From the NCBI RefSeq assembly GCF_002155145.1, contig NZ_CP021323.1, forward strand, positions 3,100,001 through 3,164,000: a DNA stretch of 64,000 bases, in the 5' to 3' direction. The notes under the pieces were generated by a model. That model had not been told where the DNA came from, did not search any database, and saw only the letters and a list, made by a program, of their open reading frames with translations. Positions 28,764 to 36,958 of the stretch are shown here, piece by piece. The stretch comes from Kushneria konosiri. Its GTDB lineage: Bacteria; Pseudomonadota; Gammaproteobacteria; Pseudomonadales; Halomonadaceae. Each line of letters starts with the position of its first letter. Position 1 is the first letter of the stretch. The translations under genes and the position numbers were made by a program.

Positions 28764-29392
28764 CAGTACTCGATCCCCGCCTGTGCCTTGACGCCAAGCC
28801 GAAAGGCATGACGTTCATCGTGAATGATGCTGATGGTGTCAGCGATCTCCTGAATCTCGCGCGCCATGGTACGGCCGGTGATCATCACGTTCTGATGCGC
28901 CGGCCGTGTGCTGAGGGCCTGAGCAATCCGTTCGGCATCGAGATAGCCGTACTTGATCATGTAGGAGAGCTCGTCAAACAGGAGAAAGTGATACTGATCA
29001 TCGGCCAGCAGCCTTTCTGCCAGTGCCCAGGCCTCCTGTGCGGCCTGACGTTCGCGCGCCGGATCGCGGACTTCCCAGCTGAACCCGTGCCCCATGACGT
29101 GAAAGTCGACCTGCGGGTGATCGTTGAAGAACAGATACTCGCCGGTGGCACGTCGCCCCTTGATGAACTGGATGACTGCACAGCGCTGACCATGTCCCAT
29201 GGCACGTGCCATGGTGCCAAAGGCAGAGCTGCTTTTGCCCTTGCCGTTGCCCTTGAGCACGATCAGCACACCACGTTCCTGATCTGCGCGGGCAATGCGC
29301 TCATCGACAATGCGCTTCTTGGTGGCCATGCGCTGCTGGTAGCGAGTGCTGTCCTGGTCAGTGGCGCTGTCATCACCATGGTGCTGGCTCAT
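28763..29392 (-). CDS. cobO: Cob(I)yrinic acid a,c-diamide adenosyltransferase
   Basis: Transfers the 5'-deoxyadenosyl group of ATP to the cobalt of corrinoids (CobA/CobO/BtuR family). The 209 residues show the family P-loop LKGNGKGKSSSAFG, AVIQFIKG, the acidic DELSYMIKYGYLD and NVMITGRTM. The N-terminal 25 residues are polar and probably form the arm that closes over the corrinoid. Its ATG overlaps the upstream chelatase stop (ATGA, 29389-29392), and its stop overlaps cobB, so the three are tightly coupled. Confidence 0.96.
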   Translation of the reverse strand: MSQHHGDDSATDQDSTRYQQRMATKKRIVDERIARADQERGVLIVLKGNGKGKSSSAFGTMARAMGHGQRCAVIQFIKGRRATGEYLFFNDHPQVDFHVMGHGFSWEVRDPARERQAAQEAWALAERLLADDQYHFLLFDELSYMIKYGYLDAERIAQALSTRPAHQNVMITGRTMAREIQEIADTISIIHDERHAFRLGVKAQAGIEY

Positions 29393-31362
29393 GGCTGTCT
29401 CCCGGGAACTGTCGTTGTGGTGGCATGCATTGCCGGTGCGGTTGGCGTGCGGAACAGATCGTCAAGGTGGTGGCAGGTGGCTTCAAGCGCGGCGGCCAGC
29501 TCTTTTGCCCGACCCAGTGCTTCTTCCCGTGGTTCACAGTCCACGATGTGGGTCTCAAGGCCAAACGGCGCAAGCTCGAGATCGTCCCGGCTACGGGCAT
29601 CGGTCAGTATCCAGAGGCGAATCGCTGCCGGATCACCATGCTGAAGGCGAGCCAGGCGCTGGCGGGTATCATCAAGCCCGCGTCGTAGCGGCGTACCGCC
29701 ACCCGGTTTGATCTGGTTCAGTACGGTCGCCATCGAGCGTGGTGCACGACGGGGGGCCATGACTTCGGTCACACCCTCGCCACCCAGAGTTATCAGCATC
29801 AGCCGCTCACGGGCGAGATAGGTATCAAAAGCCAGCTGCTCGACCAGCGACATCGCCTTTTCAAGCTGGCGGGCACGTTGCGAGGGCGTTTGCCGGCTCA
29901 GACTGGAACCGGAAATATCCAGTACGATACAGGTGAGTCTTTCAGGGCGGCGCCGCTCGCGCTGCCATGCCAGTGCTTCAAGGGTGCCGGGCACCGAATG
30001 ACCCTGGGAGATGGCTGCCTTGCGCAGACTTCCGGGCCAGTCGATACGCGCACGGCCAATGGCCCGGCGACCCTTCGTTTGTGACGCCCGCTGGCTGGCG
30101 GGGAGGCTCGTTTGTATGCTCGGCAGCTGAATATGTCCGCTTGCGGCGCTGTTCAGCGTCAGCGACGCCTGATGGGCAGTCAGATTGCCCCAGTCACCGT
30201 TGCCATGAGGGTTGTCATCGTGATCATCCTGATACTGATGAGTACCTTGATGCTGATGGTTTCCTGTCGATGAGGTCTGTTCAGCAGGACTCGATGTGCC
30301 TTGCCGTGACGTCATATCCGGTCTGGCCGGGGCATCCGGGGGCGTGCGACGGCCCTGGTAGCGTTCCGCAGGCGGCGCGCTGGTGGCACCGGAAGAAGTC
30401 TCGCCCTCGGAATCAGACGGTTCATCATTCTCCTGACGGTGATCGCCCCCACCTTGACCGCCATGGTTATTGCCCTGATCCGGCGCCTGATGGGGATCAT
30501 ATCCGGGAGCACGATGTGCCATGACCAGCGGCGCCAGGGCGTCGATGTCCTCGAGCGTCACGATGTTTCGATTTTGCCAGGCCGCATGTGCCAGTGCGCC
30601 ACGCCGCCAGGCAAGGTCAGCGCGCACGCCTTCCACGCCCGCGTCGACACAACGCGTTGCAATCACGCGGGCCAGCTCGGCAGGCAGGGTAATTTTCGAG
30701 AGTCGTTCCCGTGCGGCCGCCAGTCGATCACAAAGGCGATCCTGTTCTTCCTGCCAGTCGGACATGAACGTCTCGGGGTCTTGGTCAAAGGCCAAGCGAC
30801 GCTCGACAATCTGCAGGCGCTGCTCGATATCCGGTGCGGGATGATCCAGTACGGCGAGCCCGAAACGGTCCAGCAGCTGGGCACGCAGCTCGCCTTCGTC
30901 AGGATTCATGGTGCCAATCAGCAGGAAATCCGCAGGATGTTGATGGCTGATGCCATCTCGCTCGACATGGTTGATACCGCTGGCGGCCACATCAAGCAGC
31001 AGGTCTACCAGGGCGTCAGGCAGCAGATTGACCTCATCGATGTAGAGCGCCCCCTCATGGGCCCGCGCCAGCAGGCCGGGCTGGAAGGCCACTTCACGAT
31101 CGCCCAGGGCTCGACCCAGATCCAGCGTCCCGGTCAGCTGAGCCTCATCGGCGCCCAGGGGTAGTGTCACCAGAGAAGAGCGCGAGAAGGGCAGCAGTTC
31201 GGCAAGGCCTCTCGCCAGTGTCGATTTGGCTGTGCCGCGCGGGCCACTGACGAGCACGCCGCCCAGGCGAGGATCCAGCGCCGCCAGAATCAGGGCAAGT
31301 TTTAGTCGTTCATGGCCGGTCACGGCGGTAAAGGGGAACGAGGGGCGTGATGTCGTCGTCAT
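29389..31362 (-). CDS. Fused ChlI/ChlD-type chelatase subunit, probable partner of CobN
   Basis: A 657-residue AAA+ / von Willebrand A protein. The AAA+ part (about 1-285) has Walker A GPRGTAKST (40-48), LYIDEVNLL (Walker B) and IGTMNPDEGELR. A low-complexity His/Asp/Gly/Gln linker (about 288-395) leads to a VWA domain with the MIDAS signature DISGSS starting at Asp482. This is the ChlI plus ChlD arrangement of magnesium chelatase; beside CobN it most likely energises cobalt insertion in place of CobS/CobT. It is the first gene after the cobalamin riboswitch, with GGGGAGGTGAT ahead of ATG 31362. Confidence 0.9.
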   Translation of the reverse strand: MTTTSRPSFPFTAVTGHERLKLALILAALDPRLGGVLVSGPRGTAKSTLARGLAELLPFSRSSLVTLPLGADEAQLTGTLDLGRALGDREVAFQPGLLARAHEGALYIDEVNLLPDALVDLLLDVAASGINHVERDGISHQHPADFLLIGTMNPDEGELRAQLLDRFGLAVLDHPAPDIEQRLQIVERRLAFDQDPETFMSDWQEEQDRLCDRLAAARERLSKITLPAELARVIATRCVDAGVEGVRADLAWRRGALAHAAWQNRNIVTLEDIDALAPLVMAHRAPGYDPHQAPDQGNNHGGQGGGDHRQENDEPSDSEGETSSGATSAPPAERYQGRRTPPDAPARPDMTSRQGTSSPAEQTSSTGNHQHQGTHQYQDDHDDNPHGNGDWGNLTAHQASLTLNSAASGHIQLPSIQTSLPASQRASQTKGRRAIGRARIDWPGSLRKAAISQGHSVPGTLEALAWQRERRRPERLTCIVLDISGSSLSRQTPSQRARQLEKAMSLVEQLAFDTYLARERLMLITLGGEGVTEVMAPRRAPRSMATVLNQIKPGGGTPLRRGLDDTRQRLARLQHGDPAAIRLWILTDARSRDDLELAPFGLETHIVDCEPREEALGRAKELAAALEATCHHLDDLFRTPTAPAMHATTTTVPGRQP

Positions 31363-31568
31363 ATCACCTCCCCGAGAGCAGAATGTGATGACGCGGCATG
31401 AGTGTGCGTTGCGTGCCCATGTGATGGGGAGACGTCAAGAGGCGTAGCGGCTTCTGGCAGGCACCGCCATCTGATAGAAAAACAAGTCACTTGTGTGCTC
31501 CTGCGTATCGACCCGTACGCGCGGCAGTCATTACTGATAATGTCGTAGGCATTATCACCCTGTATCAT
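31359..31568 (-). CDS. Possible 69-residue leader ORF between the B12 riboswitch and the chelatase gene
   Basis: An open frame starts with ATG 31568, seven bases after the B12 box, and ends in a four-base ATGA overlap with the chelatase start. A GGAG inside the B12 box (GGAGACCGG) lies about 13 bases before the ATG, rather far for a ribosome site. The product has no membrane helix and has a His-rich end (SHGHATHTHAASSH). It may be a translated leader coupled to the chelatase or a chance frame; I know of no family for it. Confidence 0.25.
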   Translation of the reverse strand: MIQGDNAYDIISNDCRAYGSIRRSTQVTCFSIRWRCLPEAATPLDVSPSHGHATHTHAASSHSALGEVI

Positions 31569-31569
31569 C

Positions 31570-31765
31570 GCCGGGCCGGTCTCCGGGCTGACGAGCTGGC
31601 AGACCTGTGTCTGCCGGGCTGAAGCACCTTCCCGATCGTAAGGATCAGTGGTTACGCTTCAAGCCACTCGATTACCGTTGCGGGGACAGCAGTGAACTTG
31701 CATCACTTTCCCGATTATCCCGTACAAGTCTGCACGGGCACCCGAGCGCTGCTCATCGTGGGCCG
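31570..31765 (-). ncRNA. Cobalamin (AdoCbl) riboswitch of the leftward cob operon
   Basis: Read on the minus strand, the region carries the conserved core in order: GGGAAAGTGATGCAAGTTC, CTGTCCCCGCAACGGTAA, CCACTG, GGGAAGGTGC, and the B12 box AGCCCGGAGACCGGCC (31575-31590). The 5' boundary is approximate. The box is 213 bases before the chelatase gene, so the element should lower expression of the chelatase-cobO-cobB-cobE-cobW-cobN-cobQ operon when B12 is plentiful. A small hairpin (GATAATG / CATTATC) follows it; no clear T-run terminator is seen, which suggests control at translation. Confidence 0.93.
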
Positions 31766-31841
31766 GGGTGGTGATGGAGTCAAGTCCGACACGATGACGT
31801 AATCGGGCCCGCTGACGCGGTTTTATGACTTTATCGTTGCT

Positions 31842-31862
31842 CTACCACCGGGCACCCGGTAG
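31842..31862 (+). other. Hairpin just upstream of cobT
   Basis: CTACC-A-CCGGG / CCCGGTAG folds into a GC-rich stem about 30 bases before ATG 31893. No T run follows. It could be a leader hairpin of the rightward operon. Confidence 0.35.
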
Positions 31863-31892
31863 CGTTTGTGCATGTTTAACCGAGTCAATGTC

Positions 31893-32924
31893 ATGACCTT
31901 TAATATTTCGCCCCCTGATGATGCGAACGATGCCCGTATTCAGGCGCACATCGACAGTCGGCTGAAACCCCCGGGATCGTTGGGCACGCTTGAGACTACC
32001 GCGGCATCGCTGGTACGTATTATGGGGCCTTCAAAAAAGAGCATCGATGCACCGATCATGCTGATTTTTGCCGGCGATCATGGCGTGGCGCTTGAGGGGG
32101 TTTCCATCGTTGATCCTTCAACGACACAGCTGATGGTGCATCAATTCCTTGAAGGCCATGCCGCCATCAATATCTTTTGCCGGCAGGCGGGGCTGCCGCT
32201 GAAGGTTATCGACTGCGGGACGCTTACAGAGCATGAGCCGCATCCGGATCTCGTCAGCCATCGGCTGGGCGAGAAGACGGCGCCTTTTCACCGTGAGCCT
32301 GCGATGACGCTCGAACAGCTTGAAACCGGTTTCGACAACAGCCGGCGGCTGATCGATGAGCTTCATGCCGATGGCTGCGATCTGATCGCGCTGGGAGACA
32401 TGGGGATCGGTAATACGACCAGCGCCAGCGCGCTGATGGCGGCGATTACGCATCTCCCCTTTGACACGTGTATCGGTGCCGGCAGTGGCGTTACGGCCAC
32501 GATCATGAAGCGAAAGCAGGACATCGTGCTGCTCGGGCTTCAGCGCCATGCCCAGGCCCTTCAGGATCCTCGACTGACACTGGCAGCACTGGGCGGATTC
32601 GAAATCGTCAGTATGGTAGGGGCCATTCTGGCCGCTGCTGAGAAGGGCATGGTCATTCTGGTGGATGGTTTCATTACGACCGTGGCCGCACTTTGTGCCT
32701 GTCGCATCGCGCCGGAGGTGCGGGGCTATCTGATTTTCTCGCATTGTGGCGATGAGCGCGGTCATCGACCGCTGCTGGATCAGCTTGATGCCGTACCGCT
32801 TTTGGATATGGGACTTCGGCTCGGAGAAGGGTCGGGAGCAGCACTGGCTCTGCCGCTGCTGCGCTCGGCACTGGCCTTTTATCATGAACTGGGCTCGCTC
32901 GAAGAGGTTGGCCTGACGCTATGA
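31893..32924 (+). CDS. cobT: Nicotinate-nucleotide--dimethylbenzimidazole phosphoribosyltransferase
   Basis: Makes alpha-ribazole phosphate from dimethylbenzimidazole and nicotinate mononucleotide, activating the lower ligand of B12. ATG 31893 is the favoured start (343 residues, MTFNISPPDD); ATG 31872 is possible. Signatures: RLKPPGSLGTLE, LIFAGDHGVALEGVS, ALGDMGIGNTTSASAL, GAGSGVTATIMKRKQ, VDGFITTVAALCA, FSHCGDERGH and LGEGSGAALALPLL with the catalytic glutamate. It is the first gene of the rightward cobT-cobS-cobU-cobC-cbiB-cobD-bluB operon and overlaps cobS by four bases. Confidence 0.96.
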   Translation: MTFNISPPDDANDARIQAHIDSRLKPPGSLGTLETTAASLVRIMGPSKKSIDAPIMLIFAGDHGVALEGVSIVDPSTTQLMVHQFLEGHAAINIFCRQAGLPLKVIDCGTLTEHEPHPDLVSHRLGEKTAPFHREPAMTLEQLETGFDNSRRLIDELHADGCDLIALGDMGIGNTTSASALMAAITHLPFDTCIGAGSGVTATIMKRKQDIVLLGLQRHAQALQDPRLTLAALGGFEIVSMVGAILAAAEKGMVILVDGFITTVAALCACRIAPEVRGYLIFSHCGDERGHRPLLDQLDAVPLLDMGLRLGEGSGAALALPLLRSALAFYHELGSLEEVGLTL

Positions 32925-33703
32925 GTCGTGAGGGGCTGGCCCGTCAGTGGCAGTGGGTCTGTCTGGCGGTGAGCTTTTTAACCCGCCTTCCGGTGCCCAT
33001 TCCCGGCGAGGTCAATGCACAGGCGCTGGGTCGCTGCCATCGCTGGTTTTCGCTGGTCGGGGCATCGATCGGTCTGGGGCTTGCTCTGGTCTACTGGGGC
33101 CTTGAACAGGTACTTCCTTTCTCCATCGCGGTGTTCATGACGCTGCTACTGTCGCTCTGGCTGACCGGTGCCCTGCATGAGGACGGCCTGGCAGACTGCA
33201 TGGATGGTCTTGGCGGCGGCCGGACGGTGGCACAACGCCTGGCCATCATGAAAGACAGCCGGGTGGGCAGCTACGGCGTGCTGGCGCTGATCGCGAGTCT
33301 GATCGGACGATGGCTGCTGCTGAGCGCCCTGGCACAGCAGGAGGCCGGGCTTGTGATGATGGCATTGGTCACCGCTCATGCCCTGAGCCGTGGGCTGGCA
33401 GCGTTCATGATGGGAGTATTGCCGTATTTGCGCTGTGATGCAGACAGCAAGGTTCATGCACTGACCGGTCACCACCGCGCTAGTGATTTTGCCTGGCTGG
33501 CGGGCATTGCTGCACTGGTGGCGGTGCTTTCCGCCGGTGCCGCTTCGGGCAGCGTCCTGCTTCTGGTAACAGCGTTGTCTGGATGGTTACTGTATCGCTG
33601 GCTGAAACATCAACTTGGCGGTGTGACAGGAGATACGTTGGGCGCCGTTCAACAAATCACCGAAATGTTTTTATATTTAGTGCTGGTGATGATGCATGCA
33701 TGA
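32921..33703 (+). CDS. cobS: Adenosylcobinamide-GDP ribazoletransferase (cobalamin synthase)
   Basis: Integral membrane enzyme that joins AdoCbi-GDP with alpha-ribazole (phosphate) to give cobalamin (phosphate). The 260 residues form about six membrane helices. The conserved metal/substrate motif GALHEDGLADCMDGLGGG is present near residues 82-100, followed by MKDSRVGSYGVLAL and the late GGVTGDTLGAVQQITE motif. It is coupled to cobT through ATGA (32921-32924) and its stop overlaps the cobU start by eight bases. This is the nucleotide-loop CobS (CobV), not the chelatase subunit of the same name. Confidence 0.96.
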   Translation: MSREGLARQWQWVCLAVSFLTRLPVPIPGEVNAQALGRCHRWFSLVGASIGLGLALVYWGLEQVLPFSIAVFMTLLLSLWLTGALHEDGLADCMDGLGGGRTVAQRLAIMKDSRVGSYGVLALIASLIGRWLLLSALAQQEAGLVMMALVTAHALSRGLAAFMMGVLPYLRCDADSKVHALTGHHRASDFAWLAGIAALVAVLSAGAASGSVLLLVTALSGWLLYRWLKHQLGGVTGDTLGAVQQITEMFLYLVLVMMHA

Positions 33704-34217
33704 GCTGATTCTGGGCGGCGCGCGCAGTGGCAAGAGTGGCCATGGCGAATCACTGGCCGTAAAAAGTGGTCTTGAAGTGACCTATATCGCCACGGCACAG
33801 GTGCATGACGATAGTGAAATGCACGCACGCATTGAAGCCCACCGTATGCGAAGGCCGCCCCACTGGGCGCTTGAAGAAGCGCCACTGGCATTGGGCGATG
33901 CCATCGATCGGCATGCACGAACGGGTCGTCTGCTGCTGGTGGACTGTCTGACCCTTTGGCTGACCAATGTTTTACTCGAGGGTGATGAGCGATTCATTCA
34001 TGAACAGGGTCGACTGCTGGAGGCCCTGGAAAGGGCGCCCGGTCGAGTGATAATGGTCAGCAATGAAGTAGGGCAGGGAGTGGTGCCCATGAATGCCCTG
34101 TCGCGACGTTTTGTAGATGAGGCCGGTTATCTTCATCAGACGCTGGCATCGAGATGCCAGCGTGTCTGGTGGGTGGTTGCCGGACTTCCTCAGTGTCTCA
34201 AGGACAAACCGGTATGA
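33696..34217 (+). CDS. cobU: Adenosylcobinamide kinase / guanylyltransferase
   Basis: Bifunctional enzyme (CobU/CobP) that phosphorylates adenosylcobinamide and then adds GMP. The 173 residues contain the P-loop GGARSGKS (7-14), YIATAQVHDDSEMHARIEAHR with the guanylylated-histidine region, LVDCLTLWLTN, and VSNEVGQGVVPMNALSRRFVDEAG. The usual SRFAE after the P-loop is GHGES here, a conservative oddity. It overlaps cobS upstream and cobC downstream (ATGA at 34214-34217), so translation is coupled along the operon. Confidence 0.95.
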   Translation: MHELILGGARSGKSGHGESLAVKSGLEVTYIATAQVHDDSEMHARIEAHRMRRPPHWALEEAPLALGDAIDRHARTGRLLLVDCLTLWLTNVLLEGDERFIHEQGRLLEALERAPGRVIMVSNEVGQGVVPMNALSRRFVDEAGYLHQTLASRCQRVWWVVAGLPQCLKDKPV

Positions 34218-34873
34218 CATTTCAGACACTGATGATTGACTGTCTGCGCCATGGTGAGTGTGAGGGGCCGCAGCAGTGCCTGCGTGGGCAAACCGACGTA
34301 GCCCTGAGCAAGAACGGGCGCCGCAATATGCTGGCGGCCGCACGAGCCTTGCCCCGCCCCCATGCGATTATCAGCTCACCGCTGATTCGCTGTGCCAGTG
34401 CAGGAAAGGCTTTGGCCAAAGAGTGGGAGATACCCCTGTATACCGTCCCTGACACCATGGAAATGAACTTCGGTGCGTGGGATGGGATCGACACACATGA
34501 ATTGCTGCAGCATTCCAGACCTGCGCTGGAACAGTTCTGGGCAGACCCTAGAGCATTTCCACCACCGCAGGGCGAAACGGTTGAAGAATTCCTGACGCGC
34601 ATCGAGCGGGGCTGGCAAAGTATTATCGAAAAGGGAATAGCGCTGGCAGACACTGCCTGTCAGCGCAAGCAGGCACCGTTACGTCTTCTGGTTTGTGGCC
34701 ATGCCGGCGTTATCAAAAGCTGGGTGGCTATGCGATTGGGAATGTCGATGCCAAAAGGTGACTGGTTGCATCAATTGTCACTACCCTACGCCGCCGTCGC
34801 GCGAATACGCGTCGATATTGATCGACAGGATCACCAACGGTTTGAGCAGCTTTGCCATCTGGGGCAACCATGA
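34214..34873 (+). CDS. cobC: Alpha-ribazole phosphatase / histidine phosphatase-family protein
   Basis: Histidine-phosphatase superfamily member expected to remove the phosphate from alpha-ribazole phosphate or cobalamin phosphate. ATG 34214 overlaps the cobU stop and gives 219 residues; the upstream frame is coding for CobU in another frame. The catalytic LRHGE (11-15) phosphohistidine motif, ISSPLIRC, the acid-base MEMNFGAWDG and the second histidine motif VCGHAGVIKSW are all present. The specific substrate is inferred from the nucleotide-loop neighbours. Confidence 0.92.
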   Translation: MTFQTLMIDCLRHGECEGPQQCLRGQTDVALSKNGRRNMLAAARALPRPHAIISSPLIRCASAGKALAKEWEIPLYTVPDTMEMNFGAWDGIDTHELLQHSRPALEQFWADPRAFPPPQGETVEEFLTRIERGWQSIIEKGIALADTACQRKQAPLRLLVCGHAGVIKSWVAMRLGMSMPKGDWLHQLSLPYAAVARIRVDIDRQDHQRFEQLCHLGQP

Positions 34874-34910
34874 TGTGTAATTACCAGACAAAATTATACC
34901 GTTATCTACA

Positions 34911-35852
34911 ATGTGGTTAACTATTCTATTAGCAATTCTAGTTGATCAACTATGGGGGGAACCTCGACGGTTTCATCCTCTTGTCGGATTAGGGTGGTGG
35001 ATCTCTACTGTTGAAAGACACATTCATGATTCGGGTCTTTCAAATACCAGGGCATTGATTGCCGGTCTGTTCGGATGGTGCCTGGTCATTACTCCAATCA
35101 TGCTGGCTATTATCTGTCTCGACCATCTCCTTGAAGGTTTCTGGCACGGCCTGCTGGCCATTTTGACGCTTTACCTGGCCATCGGCCGCAAAAGCCTTGT
35201 CGAACATGCTCAGCGTGTCTATCAGCCACTTTTGGAAAATGATCTCGATACGGCACGTCAGCAGGTGGGTATGCTGGTCAGTCGGGATACCCGGCAACTC
35301 GATGCTTCCGACATATCGCGTGCAACCTGTGAGTCCGTACTTGAAAACGGCAGCGATGCGCTGTTTGCTGCGATTTTCTGGTTCGCGGTTGCCGGGGTTC
35401 CCGGCGTCGTGCTTTATCGGGTGGTGAATACGCTGGATGCCATGTGGGGGTATCGCAGCGAGCGTTATCTTTATTTTGGACGTGTTGCGGCGCGCATCGA
35501 CGACATCATGAACTGGGTGCCGGCTCGCTTGACGGCGCTATCCTATGCACTGGCCGGGTGGCACTGGCGCACGCCAAAAAACTTTTTCGGCGTGGCCATG
35601 CGATGCTGGTGGCAGCAGGGTAGAAGCTGGAAAAGCCCCAATGCAGGACCCGTGATGGCAGCAGGGGCCGGAGCGCTGGGCATACAGCTCGGGGGCGGCG
35701 GCATTTATCATGGCCGCCATGTCGCAAGCCCGGTGCTTGGTGCCGGGCGGTCTGCCGAGGCAGTGGATATCGAACGTGCCTGCAGGCTTGTTTTGCATGC
35801 GCTGCTGATATGGCTCGCCGTACTTTTCATCGTGACATGGATAGGGTCATGA
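34911..35852 (+). CDS. cbiB: Adenosylcobinamide-phosphate synthase (CbiB/CobD family)
   Basis: Membrane enzyme that attaches aminopropanol (phosphate) to adenosylcobyric acid. The 313 residues have the family N-terminus ILVDQLWGEPRRFHPLVGLGWW, the loop SRDTRQLDASDISRATCESVLEN, DALFAAIFWFAVAGVPGVVLYRVVNTLDAMWGYR (split here between residues about 150 and 185), and SPNAGPVMAAGAGALGIQLGG. Four to five membrane segments are apparent. It follows cobC by 37 AT-richer bases and overlaps cobD by four bases (ATGA at 35849-35852). Confidence 0.95.
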   Translation: MWLTILLAILVDQLWGEPRRFHPLVGLGWWISTVERHIHDSGLSNTRALIAGLFGWCLVITPIMLAIICLDHLLEGFWHGLLAILTLYLAIGRKSLVEHAQRVYQPLLENDLDTARQQVGMLVSRDTRQLDASDISRATCESVLENGSDALFAAIFWFAVAGVPGVVLYRVVNTLDAMWGYRSERYLYFGRVAARIDDIMNWVPARLTALSYALAGWHWRTPKNFFGVAMRCWWQQGRSWKSPNAGPVMAAGAGALGIQLGGGGIYHGRHVASPVLGAGRSAEAVDIERACRLVLHALLIWLAVLFIVTWIGS

Positions 35853-36958
35853 CCCGCGTTTTCGACACACTTCCAGTCCACGGTGGCAGGTTGTCTGACG
35901 TCAGTCGTCGTTACGGTATCGAGCGAGGAGATTGGCTTGATCTCTCTACCGGCATCAACCCCTGGCCCTATCCGATCACACCCATCGATGCGAGAGCCTG
36001 TCAGGCTCTGCCGGATCATGATCTGGCCCTCCTTGAGACATCGAGCCGATATTATCTGGGATCATCGCTTCAGGTCGACGGTGATGACCGAGACGCCCTG
36101 ACACTGTTCAATATTCCCGGCTCGCAGTGGGCCATCGAGCAATTGCCGCACTGTGTCGAATCAGGCATCGTGGCACTCCCCAATATCGGGTATCGAGAAC
36201 ATGAGTGGCGCTGGCAGCAGGCCGGTCATCAAATCAGGCGTTACGATGCCGATCATCCCGAAAGCGTCATGGATTTGCCTGGTTCAGATCATCTGCGTGC
36301 CATGGTTGTCATCAATCCCAACAATCCCGGTGGGCAGCATATTGCGCCCTGTGATCTGCGTGCTCTTGCTGCGAGCCTTCAGCAAAAGGGTACCGTCATG
36401 GTCGTTGATGAGGCCTTCGTGGATGCAACACCTGAGCAGAGTCTGCTGCCGAATATCGCTGATAACGTCATCATATTGCGCTCGCTGGGCAAGTTCTTCG
36501 GTCTGGCCGGGTTACGGCTGGGCGCTGTTATCGGAAAGACGTCATTAACTGCCATACATCAATTGTCTGCCTTGCAGGGACCCTGGAGAATAACCTCACC
36601 GTCTCAGAAGGCTGGTGCGGAGGCCCTTGAAGATCATTTCTGGCAGCGCGCCATGAGGGCAACACTCAAGCGTGCCAGCCATCAACAGGGCGCATGGCTT
36701 GAAGCGCGGCTCAATGCACATGGTGACATCGAGCGCTGGCGCCAGAGTGCGCTTTTCAACGGGTTTGACATGGAATTTGATCGCGCGCGTCGCTGGCACG
36801 AGGCCTTGTTATCTCAGGGGGTGCTGACACGTTTATGGGAGGTCAGTGAGCAGCGGGCCATCCTGCGTTTCGGACTACATGATGAAAGTCCACGGGCGAT
36901 ACAGCATCTCGAACAGGCCATGTCAAAGGCCAATAAAGCTACCGGGAGGCCATCATGA
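35849..36958 (+). CDS. cobD: L-threonine-O-3-phosphate decarboxylase-type aminotransferase-fold enzyme
   Basis: PLP-dependent protein of the CobD (Salmonella) / CobC (Pseudomonas) family that supplies (R)-1-amino-2-propanol phosphate. ATG 35849 overlaps the cbiB stop and gives 369 residues. Signatures: VHGGRLSDVSRRYGI, DLSTGINPWPYP, VVINPNNPGGQH, VVDEAFVDATPEQSLLP, and the PLP-lysine motif RSLGKFFGLAGLRLG. The next gene, bluB, starts within its last four bases. In some proteobacteria the exact reaction of this homologue is not proven, so the activity is inferred from family and context. Confidence 0.92.
   Translation: MTRVFDTLPVHGGRLSDVSRRYGIERGDWLDLSTGINPWPYPITPIDARACQALPDHDLALLETSSRYYLGSSLQVDGDDRDALTLFNIPGSQWAIEQLPHCVESGIVALPNIGYREHEWRWQQAGHQIRRYDADHPESVMDLPGSDHLRAMVVINPNNPGGQHIAPCDLRALAASLQQKGTVMVVDEAFVDATPEQSLLPNIADNVIILRSLGKFFGLAGLRLGAVIGKTSLTAIHQLSALQGPWRITSPSQKAGAEALEDHFWQRAMRATLKRASHQQGAWLEARLNAHGDIERWRQSALFNGFDMEFDRARRWHEALLSQGVLTRLWEVSEQRAILRFGLHDESPRAIQHLEQAMSKANKATGRPS

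Noticed and set aside
31570-31860. Cobalamin riboswitch acting on cobT (+ strand)
   Set aside because: The B12 box and core elements read correctly only on the minus strand, so the element belongs to the chelatase operon.
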